This document shows positions 22,011 to 33,100 of a stretch of 64,000 nt of DNA, one piece after another. The position numbers and the translations under genes are program-made. The stretch's first letter is position 1; each line of letters starts with the position of its first letter. Source of the stretch: Spirodela intermedia (taxonomy: Eukaryota > Streptophyta > Magnoliopsida > Alismatales > Araceae); contig LR746267.1 of assembly GCA_902729315.2 (NCBI GenBank), forward strand, positions 8,062,424 through 8,126,423, in the 5' to 3' direction. A model generated the notes under the pieces. That model searched no databases, was not told the DNA's origin, and saw only the letters and a program-made list of their open reading frames with translations.

Positions 22011-22365
22011 TCGTCTCGGAACATAATGGACGGGACAAAGCCCTTTTATGTGGACGATATTAACACAGTCGTAGGTTCAGTTCAATATATTTCACCAAAA
22101 TTAAAAAAAACGTAAAGGAGAGATGGACCCTTTGTGTGGGGGAATAAGCCAGCCAACAGGGGGACCTCTTGGAATCAAACACGTCGGCGACTGCATGCAT
22201 GGAGCGGCGATTTTTATTATCGACCGGCTGCGAAAATCAAAGTAGCCCAGTCAGTCCAGCTCGGTTCGGTCGCCGGTGCAATGGAGATCAAGATCCAAAC
22301 AAACTCACCCGAACTTCCACACCATCAACCTTTGCCACCACCCTTCAAATATAACCTGTGGGGAC

Positions 22366-22370
<5 letters not shown>
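22011..22370 (+). promoter_or_regulatory. Duplicated promoter region of an LBD copy
   Basis: About 22210-22360 is nearly the same as the reverse complement of about 27050-27175 upstream of the inverted LBD copy, sharing CCAGCTCGGTTCG, GATCAAGATCCAAACAAA and ACCCGAACTTCCACACC. A TATA-like AAATATAACC lies near 22347. The duplicated unit therefore carried its promoter as well as its coding sequence. Confidence 0.6.

Positions 22371-22424
<54 letters not shown>
22371..22424. repeat. (GA)n tract in the LBD-copy leader
   Basis: A 54-base GA run ending 10 bases before the ATG at 22435. Counterparts stand upstream of the start in the other two LBD copies (45481-45512 and 26970-27040). Open frames through it that encode Arg-Glu repeats are artefacts. 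Confidence 0.97.
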
Positions 22425-22427
<3 letters not shown>

Positions 22428-22434
22428 TTGAGCT

Positions 22435-23040
22435 ATGGCATCGTCTTCAACATCACCATGCACCGCGTGCAAATTGCTGCAGTAGAAGTGCGTCCCCGGC
22501 TGCGTCTTCGCGCCATACTTCCGGGAGGATGATTTGGCGAGATTCCGGAACGTGCACAAGGTGTTCGGAGCCAGAAACGTAGCCAAGATCCTGAACGGCC
22601 TCCCCCCGGCCAGCCGCCGGGACGCCGTGACTTCCATCTGCATGGCGGCCGCGGCGCAGCTCCAGGACCCCGTACAAGGGTGCCTGGGGTACATCCCGAC
22701 CATCCAGTACCAGCTACAGGAAATACGACAGAACAATGCCGTGATCAACGCGGAGATCCAAGCTTTCCAACTTCAGGCGAGCTTGGAGGGGGTAACCCTG
22801 CCGCCGCCGATGCCGACGGCGCTGGAGCCCCAGTACCACCCGCCGCAGATCACGTCGCAGCAGGTTGTGCTCCACGGAGGCTACCAACATGAACGTCAAA
22901 GTCGCGGTTTCAACCCCCACCGGCAACTCGGCACAAGGGACTCTGGAGGAGGGCCATCTACGGAGCTAACTCTGGCTACACAGCAATACCAGAACCCCGT
23001 ACATCATCATCCTTACCATCAAGAGCACCCGCGGAAATGA
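22435..23040 (+). pseudogene. LOB-domain (LBD) gene copy with one premature stop
   Basis: LBD proteins are plant transcription factors defined by a C-x2-C-x6-C-x3-C zinc-binding block, a GAS block and a leucine-zipper-like end. From the ATG at 22435 the frame encodes 201 residues colinear with the intact gene at 45563: MASSSTSPCTACK, VPGC, FGARNV (GAS changed to GAR), ILNGLPP, LQDPVQGCLGY and a His/Gln-rich tail ending QEHPRK. Codon 17 is TAG (22483-22485), inside the first zinc block, where the intact gene has CGA. The rest of the frame is open to the TGA at 23038-23040. All base differences across the two Arg codons are C-to-T or G-to-A. It is a recent or single-lesion pseudogene unless readthrough, RNA editing or an allele difference restores it. 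Confidence 0.85.
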
Positions 23041-25129
23041 CAACGCCACGGCCATCATCAGCAAGACTCATGTCCGAGGGTTTTATGAGCCCTGTTCGCA
23101 GGTAGTCACCCACTCGTCACCGTTCTACTCCGACGAAAATACTTTGAGATAAACGTGAAATAATTTTTCTCCTACCAGTAGGGTATTTTGGGATGATATT
23201 TCGATCCTAGGACAGATATTGAACTAAGGAATAAAAGGCTTTCGGGATCATAATCGTCTTCTTGGTATTACTGTGATTATGGTTATGGTTCTGATTAGTA
23301 TGCTTTTTCATCTTTGATTTCACAGCATCAATCATTTCCGAAAAATGCTGTGTGAATGCGAGTCCTTACGAAACGTTGATGAACGGGAGAGACTCAGAGG
23401 TGGCCGATAGTATGTGCCCGGGTCTAGAAAGATGGGAAGCAAAGTCGAAAATATTTTACGATTAGTCGCTCTTCCTCCCAGGTTAACCTCTGGCGACGCG
23501 AAGACCCGATAAGTTTAGGCCAAGACTCCTATTCTTCATGATGCCTGACTGTTAATGAACGCCGTGGGGATCATAGTAAGACAGCATTATCCAGTCCGAT
23601 AAACTGACGCAGGTCCCTGTTTCCTCTATGTTCTCACTGGGGGCTTTGAAAAAAATAAGATGCAAGGAAATTCCTACCACTAGTCAAACTCTGTGAAGTC
23701 TCTACCCCTTTCTACCACTTTGAAAATACTTGGGGAACCATCCACCTTCCCTCTCATCCATCGCCGTCTGAGACGTGGTTCGCGCTAAGAGCAGGAACAG
23801 CCTGGCGTAAAAAATTGTTGCGGTGAACATGACGACAACTTGGTGAAGACGAAAGGGACGAATTGACCGCGCCAGCAGATACGAGGCTCGACTGCCGCGA
23901 CTCTGTGCGACAGCGAGAAGAAATGAAATTGAAACGACTTCGTCGTCCTGGCCAGAGCTTCACGCTTAGAAAGAAAAATCGAGGAATAAGTTAATGTTGA
24001 ATCTGCCCAAACACCATCATGTCGTTTTCAACAAAGTCATTGAACCTTGAAGATAATCGATTTCGTCGGATCGCATGGTATGTTTTAGCACCTGCCCTTG
24101 AAAATGTTCTACCTACTCTGTTTCAGACGACAGCAAAAAATTCAAGCAAAGTTTTCAGACGGGATAGAGATTTCTAACTAGAACGATTTCTGACCTGGCA
24201 ACGTTGTTTGCCAATCATTTCGTGCGCTAATTCTTGTGCAAGAAACTGAGAGCAAAAAGTCAACTGTCCGACCTATTATGGGCCTGACGTGAAATCTAGA
24301 GTGGAACAAATTCCGGACCCATCTGATGGAGCGGATAAATTATTCGATCATAACCTTGTCATTGATTTTCTCCTTTCCTTTTTTGCTTCGTGGTAAAGAA
24401 TGGAGAGAGTGAATCCCTCTCTTCCTTGACCATGTCTACCTTACTTCTCCAAGGTTCCCCTTGATCTTCCTTGATTTGAGAACCTACACTTAGCTCAAGC
24501 TCAGTAGATGTGGATTTCTTAATTTTATAATTGTTAACCTAATACGATTCTAATGCTCATGTAACAAGGTCCATTGTACCTTGATTGCACGAATATTTAA
24601 CGGTTAAGAAAACTTCATTACCATGGCAAGGCAAATTGACTTGCGTGAAATACAAACACAATGCATTACAAAGAGGGTTTAATAGGTGGTAACCCTTTCA
24701 AGAAGAGAATGTATGTAAAAAGCATAAATTTCATCGAGGTACATTTGATACGCATCCCCAGAAACATCCTTATGTTGAAGTGGATAAAAATAGTTGACAT
24801 CAAGGAAATGAAGTGGGAGATGACAGGAATAATTAAAAAAAATTCATAAACCATAATGGACTAGAAACGCTTTAGAATTACATGAAAGTCTCTTCCAAAC
24901 TTCAAAAGTAGAAGGAAAATAACTTTGGGGTATATATTATCCCTTCTGCACAACAAACGAAACGAAGGGTGCCGTTACAACACAAGAACCAGACCAACCA
25001 TGGGGTATGCTACTTACCAAACTGCGGTAGAGGAGGCTTTCGAATCGAAAGAACTAAGTCTGAGATCACCAAGAAGGAAGGCTAAGAGAGTTTCCCCGGG
25101 AATATGATATGGAAGGACGACCAATTGCG
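23041..25129. other. LBD 3' flank, then unassigned sequence
   Basis: 23041-23400 matches the 3' flank of the other LBD copies, for example the ATCAATCATTTCC word at about 23328, also found at about 46410. Beyond about 23400 I recognise nothing; a 69-codon minus frame at 23754-23963 and overlapping frames at 24661-24854 show no motifs. Confidence 0.5.
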
Positions 25130-25885
25130 CTTGCAGGGTGTGAAGGAAGGTTGGGTGCGTTTCATGATCCTTGAAGCATGCATTATCGGGATAAAATCCT
25201 AAATGAGTCACTTTTAGGTAGCAATCACAAACTGTACTGAAGGTCTTTTCACCTAAAATTTCCCTGAAGGGGTAAATATTATTGGATGTTATCTTTGGAA
25301 ATGCTAGACTCCGGGGAAGTTTGTGTCTACTGAACCAAATGAACTACAGTCAAACCTGAGATATGTTTTGACAGTAGGATACTCAAAAGGTAGAAAACAT
25401 CTGCCATTCAGTTGTGGATTTGATGCATTTTGCGTCACATTTTGATCAAACGTTCAACCTCTGTTGGCGAGGTCACTAAGATATGGTGTCATTGAATTAA
25501 TAAATGTTCAAAGATTATTAACACTTACATCTGTTTCGTATAAAAAATATTATTAAAAAAGAGATGAATCAATATTTTCATTCCATTAACACAATAATTC
25601 ATATAAAACCAAAAAAAGATGAATCAATAAACGTCAAATACAATGCGATAGAATAAATCCTACTCTTAGGGATGTGAATCTATGTTGTAACTTCTTGTAC
25701 ATAGATTTTTGTTTTCCAGCATTTGCCACATGAGTTAATTTCAAGGACAAACTCTTAGATCTTAATTTGTGTTCGTACTGCCTCTCCTAACTTATTCTTT
25801 ATCCTGATCATCTCTCTGAACCTAGGGAATAAGGCCTCGTTGGCACTAACATGAAACTATAAAATAAATATCGGTCTGCATCAAA
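25130..25885 (-). pseudogene. D2HGDH pseudogene fragment 2 (5' part)
   Basis: Collinear, same-strand copy of about 7765-8770 of the functional gene. It covers the intron before exon 7982-8343, part of that exon and upstream intron DNA. About 150 bases (parent 7940-8088) are missing, so the exon's 3' half and its 5' splice site are gone, and the remaining exon translation has a stop. The parent 3' splice site at 8344 is deleted too. Together with fragment 1 it represents one tandem copy of D2HGDH split by about 10 kb of inserted DNA. The right edge joins LBD flank DNA. Confidence 0.85.
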
Positions 25886-26314
25886 CCAGTTTGAACGAAC
25901 ATGGTTTTGATCCATAATCAATGCCTAGACGATCATGATGCACAAGATGTGGAAGAATTAGCGATTTCAGCACCAAGTAATTATTATAGGGAGAGTTTCA
26001 AAGTTGGAAATGATTGATGCTGTAAAATCAATATGACAAAGAAACCATACTAATCAGAACCATAACCGCAATCAGGGTATTACAAAGAAGATGATTATGA
26101 TCCCAGAATTTTTTTATTCCTTGGTTCAAAATCTTTCATAGGATCAAAATATCATTACAAAATTCCATGCTCGTAATAATATAAAAAAATTCAGGTTTAT
26201 CGCAAAGTATTTTCGTCGGAGGAGAAGAATGGTGACCAGTGGGCGACAACGAATCCCCAGCATGGCTCAGGAAACTCTCGGACATGATTCTTGCTGATAC
26301 TGGCCTTGGCGTTG
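25886..26314 (-). other. 3' flank of the inverted LBD copy
   Basis: 25886-25990 matches the reverse complement of about 46430-46540, and about 26000-26300 matches the 3' UTR region of the intact LBD gene. It defines the end of the inverted duplicated unit next to the D2HGDH fragment. Confidence 0.65.
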
Positions 26315-26958
26315 TTATTTCTGCTGCTCCTCTTGATTGTAAGGATGATGATGTACGGGTCGTGGAATTTCTACGGAGCCAGAGCTAGCTCCGTAGACGG
26401 CCCCTCCAGAGTCCCTTATTCCCCCATTGTACCTCTTTGTGTCGAGTTGCTGGTGGGGACTGGGACAGTGATTTTGATGTTTGTGTTGATGTTGGTCGCC
26501 GCCTTGGAGCACATCCTGCTGCTCCGTGATCTGCAGCGGGTGATGGTACGGGGGTTCGCCATCGGCTACAACATCGGCTACAGTAAGTGCAGCAGGTCAT
26601 CGCCATGGTCAAGGTGAAGATCGAGAGCTTGGATCTCTGCCTTGACCATGGCGATGTCCTGCTGCGTTTGCTGTAGCCGGTGCTGGACGCCGTAGACGGG
26701 GTCCTGGAGCTGGTACTGGACGCCGTAGGCACCGGTGGATGGGGTCCTGGAGCTGCACCTCAACCTCGAAGCAGAGGGGGGTCCCGGAGTCCCGGCAGCT
26801 GGCCGGCGGGAGGTCGGTCAAGATCTTGGCCACGTTGCTGGCCCCGAAGACCCGGTGCACGTTAAAGAACCTCGTCGACTCCTCCTGAGGGAAGTAGAGA
26901 CGCACTTTCGCCGCATGAATTGGCATGCCGCGCATGCTGATCTCCAAGACGACGCTAT
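26315..26958 (-). pseudogene. Rearranged LBD pseudogene, inverted copy
   Basis: Minus-strand counterpart of the intact LBD gene. The start codon position (26956-26958) reads ATA. About 20 bases covering the VPGC half of the zinc block are deleted, which shifts the frame. The central part is then recognisable as NVHRVFGASNVAKIL-DLPPA, followed by duplicated LQDP-type units, a short tandem repeat ATCGGCTAC near 26563-26580 and an inverted repeat at 26589-26665. The C-terminal part is again open (LQGGDQHQHKHQNH to YNQEEQQK, stop at 26315). At least three lesions separate it from function. Confidence 0.88.
26589..26665. repeat. Near-perfect inverted repeat within the LBD pseudogene
   Basis: Arms 26589-26614 and 26640-26665 are 26 bases each and complementary at 25 positions, with a 25-base spacer. 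Each arm contains ATCGCCATGGTCAAGG or its complement. The arrangement is absent from the other two LBD copies, so it arose in this one. It can fold into a long hairpin. Confidence 0.95.
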
Positions 26959-26967
26959 AGCTCGAAG

Positions 26968-26969
<2 letters not shown>

Positions 26970-27028
<59 letters not shown>

Positions 27029-27040
27029 TCTCTTTCTCCT
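26970..27040. repeat. (CT)n tract in the leader of the inverted LBD copy
   Basis: A pure CT run to about 27020, then a TTTCTC-type degenerate tail. On the LBD sense strand it is (GA)n just upstream of the lost start codon, the same place as in the other two copies. Confidence 0.96.
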
Positions 27041-28958
27041 CCTCCCCAGGTTTGTATTTAAAAGGGTGGCAGAGGTTGATGGAGGTGTGGAAGTTCGGGT
27101 GAATTTGTTTGGATCTTGATCTCTGCGTTGCACTGGCGTTCGAACCGAGCTGGACTGAATGGGCTATTTTTATTTTCGCAGTTGGTCGATAGTAATGCTG
27201 AGATGAAATTGTTTTCCTTTAGTTTTAAAATATTAAATGCCTCAAAATTCTTGAAATATTCAATTACACGAAAATTTTCTGTATTCTTCTTCATGCGCAT
27301 GCTTTTTCTTGTGGATTTATGATATAGAGTAACATTTTATGTACATCATATGTTCTGAACTAAATGAAACCTACAATTTGAGCAAGGAGACAAGATTCAT
27401 GTGTCATTTCAGTGGCATGGTCCTGAAGGGTAATAGCTCCCTGGCGCTAACCAGTACGTGAACACACAGGCACACATTCGCACGTGAACCTTGCATGTAT
27501 TATAGCGTTCCAAGCCAGAGCTTGTTCTAGATGTGAATGCATTACTTAAACTAGAAAATGAGGATTATATGGGGCTTTAAATTAATTATTTGCCATAATA
27601 TAAGGAATGAATATGAGTAGAAACATCTACCAAATGATGTTATTGGGGGTATATATTTATATTAAAATTTCTAAGCTAATTGAAAGGGATAACTTCTTAT
27701 AATTGTGGCCGTAACTGTGGCCCTACGAAGGAAAAATATGGTGGTGGGTCTCTCTTTCTCTCTCTCTCGGAAGCGCCGCCAATCGCATGGATTTGCGGGT
27801 CTGGCCCAGACCTTGCCTTCATAGGTCCAGTCGGCCCGGATTTCGCGGGTCCACTAGGCCCGGTCTATTAACTCGCGGAATACTTATACCTATTTTTTGT
27901 AACTTTGTTTACACTCACATTTTCTTCCTCAGTTTCGCCGACGGGAAAAGGGAGGGACGTGATCCGCGTAGGCCCGCTTCCCGACTCCAAGGTAAAGTTC
28001 ATTGCCGGCCATCAACACCGCTTGGTGTTGTAGATTATCATCATTATGTGTTCTTCCCTGATCTGCTTGCAGCCAAATTCTATGTGAAAGCCATTGATTC
28101 TAGGGTTGGCGGTGAGCCCCCATGGTTTTCCTCTTTCTGATCGCCTGTGATTAAGGTAAGAGCATTGTTTACGCACGCAAAGGTTACCGACCTCGGCTCT
28201 TTCCCTCTGACTTTCTGCGCAAATTCATTGAAGTATGTTGCCGATAGGGCGTCGACGATGCTCGCCAAGCAATACTCTGGTTTCCGCTTACTCATCTCCA
28301 GAGATTCGCTCAATAGACATCAGAGAACATCGATGCTCCTGTATCGAAGAAGAACACGATTTATGATCAGGACTCGACTCCGAGGAAGATGTTAATCGTC
28401 AATCTCACACCTATTTATAATTTTTTTTCGGATCTGCTATCCTATCCCGGCAGATGTTCATAGTCTTTTCTGCTAACTGTGGAGATTTGATTTCATCAAA
28501 CTTTTAGCGCATTCCTTTGCAGCCACATCTCTAAGAAAAAAATTCCAGTGTAGATCCCGCAGAGAAGTTACACTAAACGCACCTGTGATAAATTTTCGAA
28601 GAAACAATGATTCAGACCACTTGACTCCCTAGAATTCTCCGAAAATCATTCATCCCTGATATTCCACATTTACGAGCTTCCATGTTTACCTACCTCTCCT
28701 GGAAGGAATTTTGTTACTAACGAGCCAAAACGTTTTTCAATTCATTGACGTGTTCCTTATTTGATCATCTTCCATTCCACCAGGTTTGGTTCTTGAACAT
28801 GTCTCATCTTTCCGCGATATTCTGATGAATTTATCTCCTTTTTTGTTTTGGTTTAATGATCGTTGCTCTACTGGTTCTGTTCATCATAAATTTGAATTCA
28901 TGCGTGTTCAGTCAACTGGAATTGTGTTGGATTCCCTGTCTTTGTGGAGAGACATCCG
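27041..28958 (+). other. LBD promoter copy, then the RTE1-like gene's upstream region
   Basis: 27050-27175 is the inverted promoter copy shared with 22210-22360. From 27180 to 27700 I see only AT-rich DNA. 27740-28080 is GC-richer and contains possible 5' UTR exon sequence ending at a GTAAAG donor near 27991, which could serve the RTE1-like gene at 28959; this is not proven. Frames here have no motifs. Confidence 0.4.
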
Positions 28959-29692
28959 ATGGAAGGCGAAGGAGACATCGAAGGAGACTCTGTGCTGCAG
29001 AAGACGATTCCACTGGGCCCAATCGATTCAGGACGAGCCCGATTCCCTTGTTGCATCGTGTGGACGCCTCTGCCTTTCATCTCCTGGCTCATACCTTTCA
29101 TCGGCCATGTCGGGATCTGCAGAGAAGACGGTGTCATCCTCGACTTCGCCGGTCCCAATTTCGTCTCCGTCGATAACTTCGCATTCGGGGCGGTCGCCCG
29201 TTACCTTCCATTGGACAGATCAAAGGCTGGTCCCTCTTCCTCCTCCCCTCCGTTCTCTCCCCGCTTCTGTTCTCTGGAAACGGTAATCGACCGAGCTCCT
29301 CCGACTTCTGGTTGCAGGTCGCACCGGGGGAGGAGGGCGGTTCTTCCTGGGACGACGCGCTGAGGAAGAGCACTCGGGAGTTCCAGCACAGATCGTACAA
29401 CCTCTTCACCTGCAACTGCCACTCCTTCGTCGCGAACAGTCTGAATCATCTCTCCTACGGCGGGCGCGAAGACTGGAATCTGGTGAATCTGGCGGCGTGG
29501 ATCTTCCTTGGCGGCCGCTGGGTGGACAGGGGAGCTCTCCTGAGATCCCTTTCGCCGTTCCCCGTCTTGCTCCTCCTCGGATTCCTGCTCAGCGGCTCCA
29601 CCTTCATGATCGGGTGGCTTCTCTTCTCCCTTGCGCTCACCGGCTGGTTCTTGTTCGGTACGTATTGCTCCAGGAACCTGATCAAGCTCTAG
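28959..29692 (+). CDS. RTE1/TMEM222-family (DUF778) membrane protein
   Basis: Members of this family include REVERSION-TO-ETHYLENE SENSITIVITY1, a Golgi/ER membrane protein that supports the ETR1 ethylene receptor, and animal TMEM222. The start is the ATG at 28959; a longer in-frame stretch upstream has no ATG. Exon 1 (28959-29225) encodes [11 protein letters not shown], then [20 protein letters not shown] and [10 protein letters not shown]. Exon 2 (29318-29692) encodes [13 protein letters not shown], then [17 protein letters not shown], then two hydrophobic segments at the C-terminus. That gives 213 residues, near TMEM222 length and shorter than RTE1 (about 250) because the Cys-rich linker after LDR-K is absent. 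The best in-frame splice is a GC-AG intron of 92 bases. The ordinary GT donor at 29283 would leave a 35-base intron, too short for plants; the one near 29230 breaks the frame. Family call firm, exon junction less so. Confidence 0.88.
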
Positions 29693-29703
29693 CTGATCAA
29701 TTC

Positions 29704-29705
<2 letters not shown>

Positions 29706-29743
<38 letters not shown>
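29706..29743. repeat. (GA)n microsatellite in the RTE1-like 3' UTR
   Basis: A GA run of about 38 bases beginning 13 bases after the stop codon of the RTE1-like gene, so it would be transcribed. Confidence 0.97.
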
Positions 29744-29746
<3 letters not shown>

Positions 29747-30159
29747 CAGACAGAGCTGCCTTACGGTGACTGCACCATTATTTGGAAATTCGCCCATTAT
29801 TAGAAAATAGTTAGATTATTAAGGAAAATATGGTATTCTTCTTGCTTTCTCAAGTTTTGGGCCCAAATGAGTTAAACAAGGTCACACCTTTAAAAATCAG
29901 GCCCGGGCCGTTACATTGTGGGCGCACTTTAGAACAGAGGGAAGAAATTATCCGGTTGGAGGAGGAAAAAAATGGGAGAAAGAGAGAGACGACTATTATT
30001 GAGGCTTTCTGGGATTTCGGGCCGAGAAGACCGGGTCGGCCGGCGATCGGTATTTCCCGGCCCACGGGATCGCTGCAGAATGCGTCTTCTTCGCTTGCGG
30101 GTAAACCCTACAAGAAAGAGATGGGGCGCGTAGAGTCGGCATAAACCTAAGCTCCAGAG

Positions 30160-33100
30160 ATGGCCGGCAAGAAGAGGACTTCCCGCTCCGCCGAGTTGTC
30201 GGAGTCGGAGTCAGGCGATGGCTCCGATGGCGATTGCGCCCCCGCCACTGTGCAGAAGTCGGTCAAGCCCATGGAGAGGAGGAAGAAGAGGAAGGAGCTG
30301 GACAAGGCGAGGCATTCGGTGGCGGCTGAGGGGGAGAAGCCTCCGAAGCCTAAAGCGGAGACCTTGGCAGTGCGTGGCGCCGGCGGCCAAGCTCTACCTA
30401 GTCCACATGGCGGCGGCCTCCCCGTCCATCTGTTCATGGAGCTTACTTCCCTGGAGTCTTCGGTTAGGGAGGCGGCGGCGGAGGGGCTGGCTACTGAGCT
30501 GCGCAAGTCCCAGGAGGAGTTTGAGAGATTCGGATGGGAGCACCGAGATAATGGCACGGGGGCCGTACCCCTGGAGGCTGAGAAAAACGATGGCCTGGAT
30601 AACTGCGCGCCTCCAGTTAGATACGCCGTCCGGCGGCTAATCCGTGGGCTCGCCTCTTCCAGAGAGGTAAGGTCTGAGGCTTTGAGTAAAAACCTCGGAG
30701 AAAGTGTTCTGTTAATATTCTTAATCTAGTTGCTGGAAGCTTCCCCTGAGAAAGGAATGACACATTCTTTAGTTTTCGCTTCAGAGAAGCATCTCTGTGT
30801 TGCAATACTGAATATATTTCTGAAATGCGTGTTTCTGCGTGGCTATTTAAGCTTTGATAATGTGGTTTTGGAACCTCTAACTCTTGGGGTTTGGGTGATG
30901 ATTTCATGTTCCTGTATGTGCAGTGCGCTAGACAAGGATTCGCATTGGGATTAACCGTTGTGGTCGGCTCGGTTCCTGCAATCAGAGTGGATTCAATTAT
31001 GAAACTGGTATTTCAATTCCTCGAGGTCTCATCGTCTAGGAAGGGTCAGGTTTGTACTCTCCTTCTAAGTTATTCAGCAAAGGGTTCCACTTTGTTGCAG
31101 TTTGCGTGCAATAACTAACTGTTTTCTCTTGTGTCCCTGTAGGAGGTTAGAGACAGCCTTATTGGTCGTCTCTTTGCTTATGGGGCTCTCGCTAGATCTG
31201 GGAGAGTAGCTGCAGAATGGGCTTCTCAGAAAAGCTCAACTAGCATCAAGGAAATCCTTGCCCAGGTTACCATACTCGCTGGCAAGAAGCGCTATTTGCG
31301 AGAACCTGCAGTTTCAGTCATCCTGGATTTGGTTGAGGAGGTATGCCGTCTATCTGTGTCTTGTTAGTTTAGGATTAATAGTGAGTTTACATCTGAAGCA
31401 TCTTCAAACCCTCCCGTTGTTTTACTTGCTGCGAATCTAATCTTAAACCCTGTTCTTCTGGGTTCTTCTGCTTGTTATGTCGTCTTTAACCTAGAATATC
31501 TGATTATATATACCATTCTCTTTCTTCTGGTTTCGTAGCTTCCTGTGGAAGTTTTATTGGATCAAGTAATCAAGAGTGATGGCTTACGCGAATGGTTTGA
31601 GAAAGCCCCTGAAGTGGGAGACCCCGATGCATTATTGTTGGCCTTGAGGTTGCAAGAGAAAGTCCGCTCCAGAGGCTCAGTATTTGGGAAGCTCCTGCCA
31701 TATCCATTCAGTGCAAACGTCTTCTTCTCTAGAGAGCATCTCTCTCTTCTTTTACCCTGTTTTAAGGTATTACTGGGTCCTTTCTCCTGAAGGCCTATCC
31801 AAAAAATATTTTTAAACGTTTATACTGTGAAATTTAGTAATCAATGTCTTTCTTTGGCTATTACTACGATTGTATGATGTGAAATTCTAAGCATTCAGTT
31901 GTCTGTTGTTTTATATTAGGAAGCTTAAGGCGTATGTATGTTTTGAGTTTTCTCTTGCAGTACGTAATTGATGGAGGTTTTTTCTCCTTGATCAGGAATC
32001 GACTTTCTGCTTGCCTAGGGTCCACGGCATATGGCATGTATTGCTCAATATCCTCCTACCGGCTGTGGTGTCTCATGATGAGGATTCTTCATCACATCCA
32101 AACTCGAGTAAGAAGCAGAAGAGGACACGGAAATCAAACTCTTCTGAAGAAATTGCTAAAAATTTCCGTTGTTTCCATGAGGTTGTTATTGAGGGCTCCC
32201 TTCTTTTATCTTCTCATGATCGGAAGCATTTGGTGTTTGATATTCTTCTGCTTCTCCTTCCAAGGCTGCCAAAAATATTCATTGAAGTCGTTCTTTCTCA
32301 CAAACTTGTTCACTGCTTAATGGATATCCTTTCTACAAAGAGCTCATGGCTGTATAGCGCAGCACAAAAATTTATGGGAGAATTAGTGAGCTGGGTTGGG
32401 AATGATGATGATCGGCGTGTTGCAGTCATATTATCCATTGCGAAGCACAGCAATTGTAGATTTGATTGCATTACACAGACCAACACAGTCAGGGGGTTGA
32501 TCTCAAGATTTCACACCTGCTCTGGCCGAGTGCTTCTCGTTCAGAACTTGATGAGCTTGTTTGTGGATGAAAGTGGACTCGCAGATGAACCTTCAGACGC
32601 CAGCCAGACCACTGATGAAAATTCAGAAAGGGACTCCCCAGAGGGCAAGGATCCAGCAGGAATCCTGGGCAATACAGATTTTCTGAAGAATTGGATTATA
32701 GATTCCTTGCCCCGGGTTTTGAAGACTCTGAAAATCAACCCTGTATCAAATCCTTCTGATCCTGAGGAAGCTGTGAAGCTTGTCGAAGCAAAGTTTCGGC
32801 TGCAAGCGGACATCATTAAGTTTCTGGCCGTTCAGGGCTTGTTTTCTGCATCTCTGGGCACTGAAGTGACATCTTTTGAACTCCAGGAGAAGTTTACATG
32901 GCCTAAAGTTGCCACCTCCAGTTCCTTATGCAGGTCCTGCATTGAGCAACTCCAGTTATTAATTGAGGATGCACAGAAAGGAGATGAGTCGCGCTTATTA
33001 CCCAGTAGTCCCGATTCTAACGACCTCGGATCATTCTTTATGTGTTTCCTCAACACAATGTGCAATATCCCATCAGTTTCTCTTTCCCGGGCTCTGAGCA

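Noticed and set aside
22358-22582. Reading frames with long Arg-Glu repeats (also at 53.1, 45.5 and 59.2 kb)
   Set aside because: They are translations of (GA)n microsatellites with no homologous flanks; likewise Leu-Ser repeats are (CT)n read in frame.
29283-29317. A 35-base GT-AG intron in the RTE1-like gene
   Set aside because: It keeps the frame but is shorter than plant spliceosomes normally process; a 92-base GC-AG intron fits the family alignment better.
31961-31995. Alternative 3' splice site for exon 5 of the POL5-like gene at 31960
   Set aside because: It leads into a frame without homology; the AG at 31995 joins in phase and starts the conserved LPRVHGIW segment.
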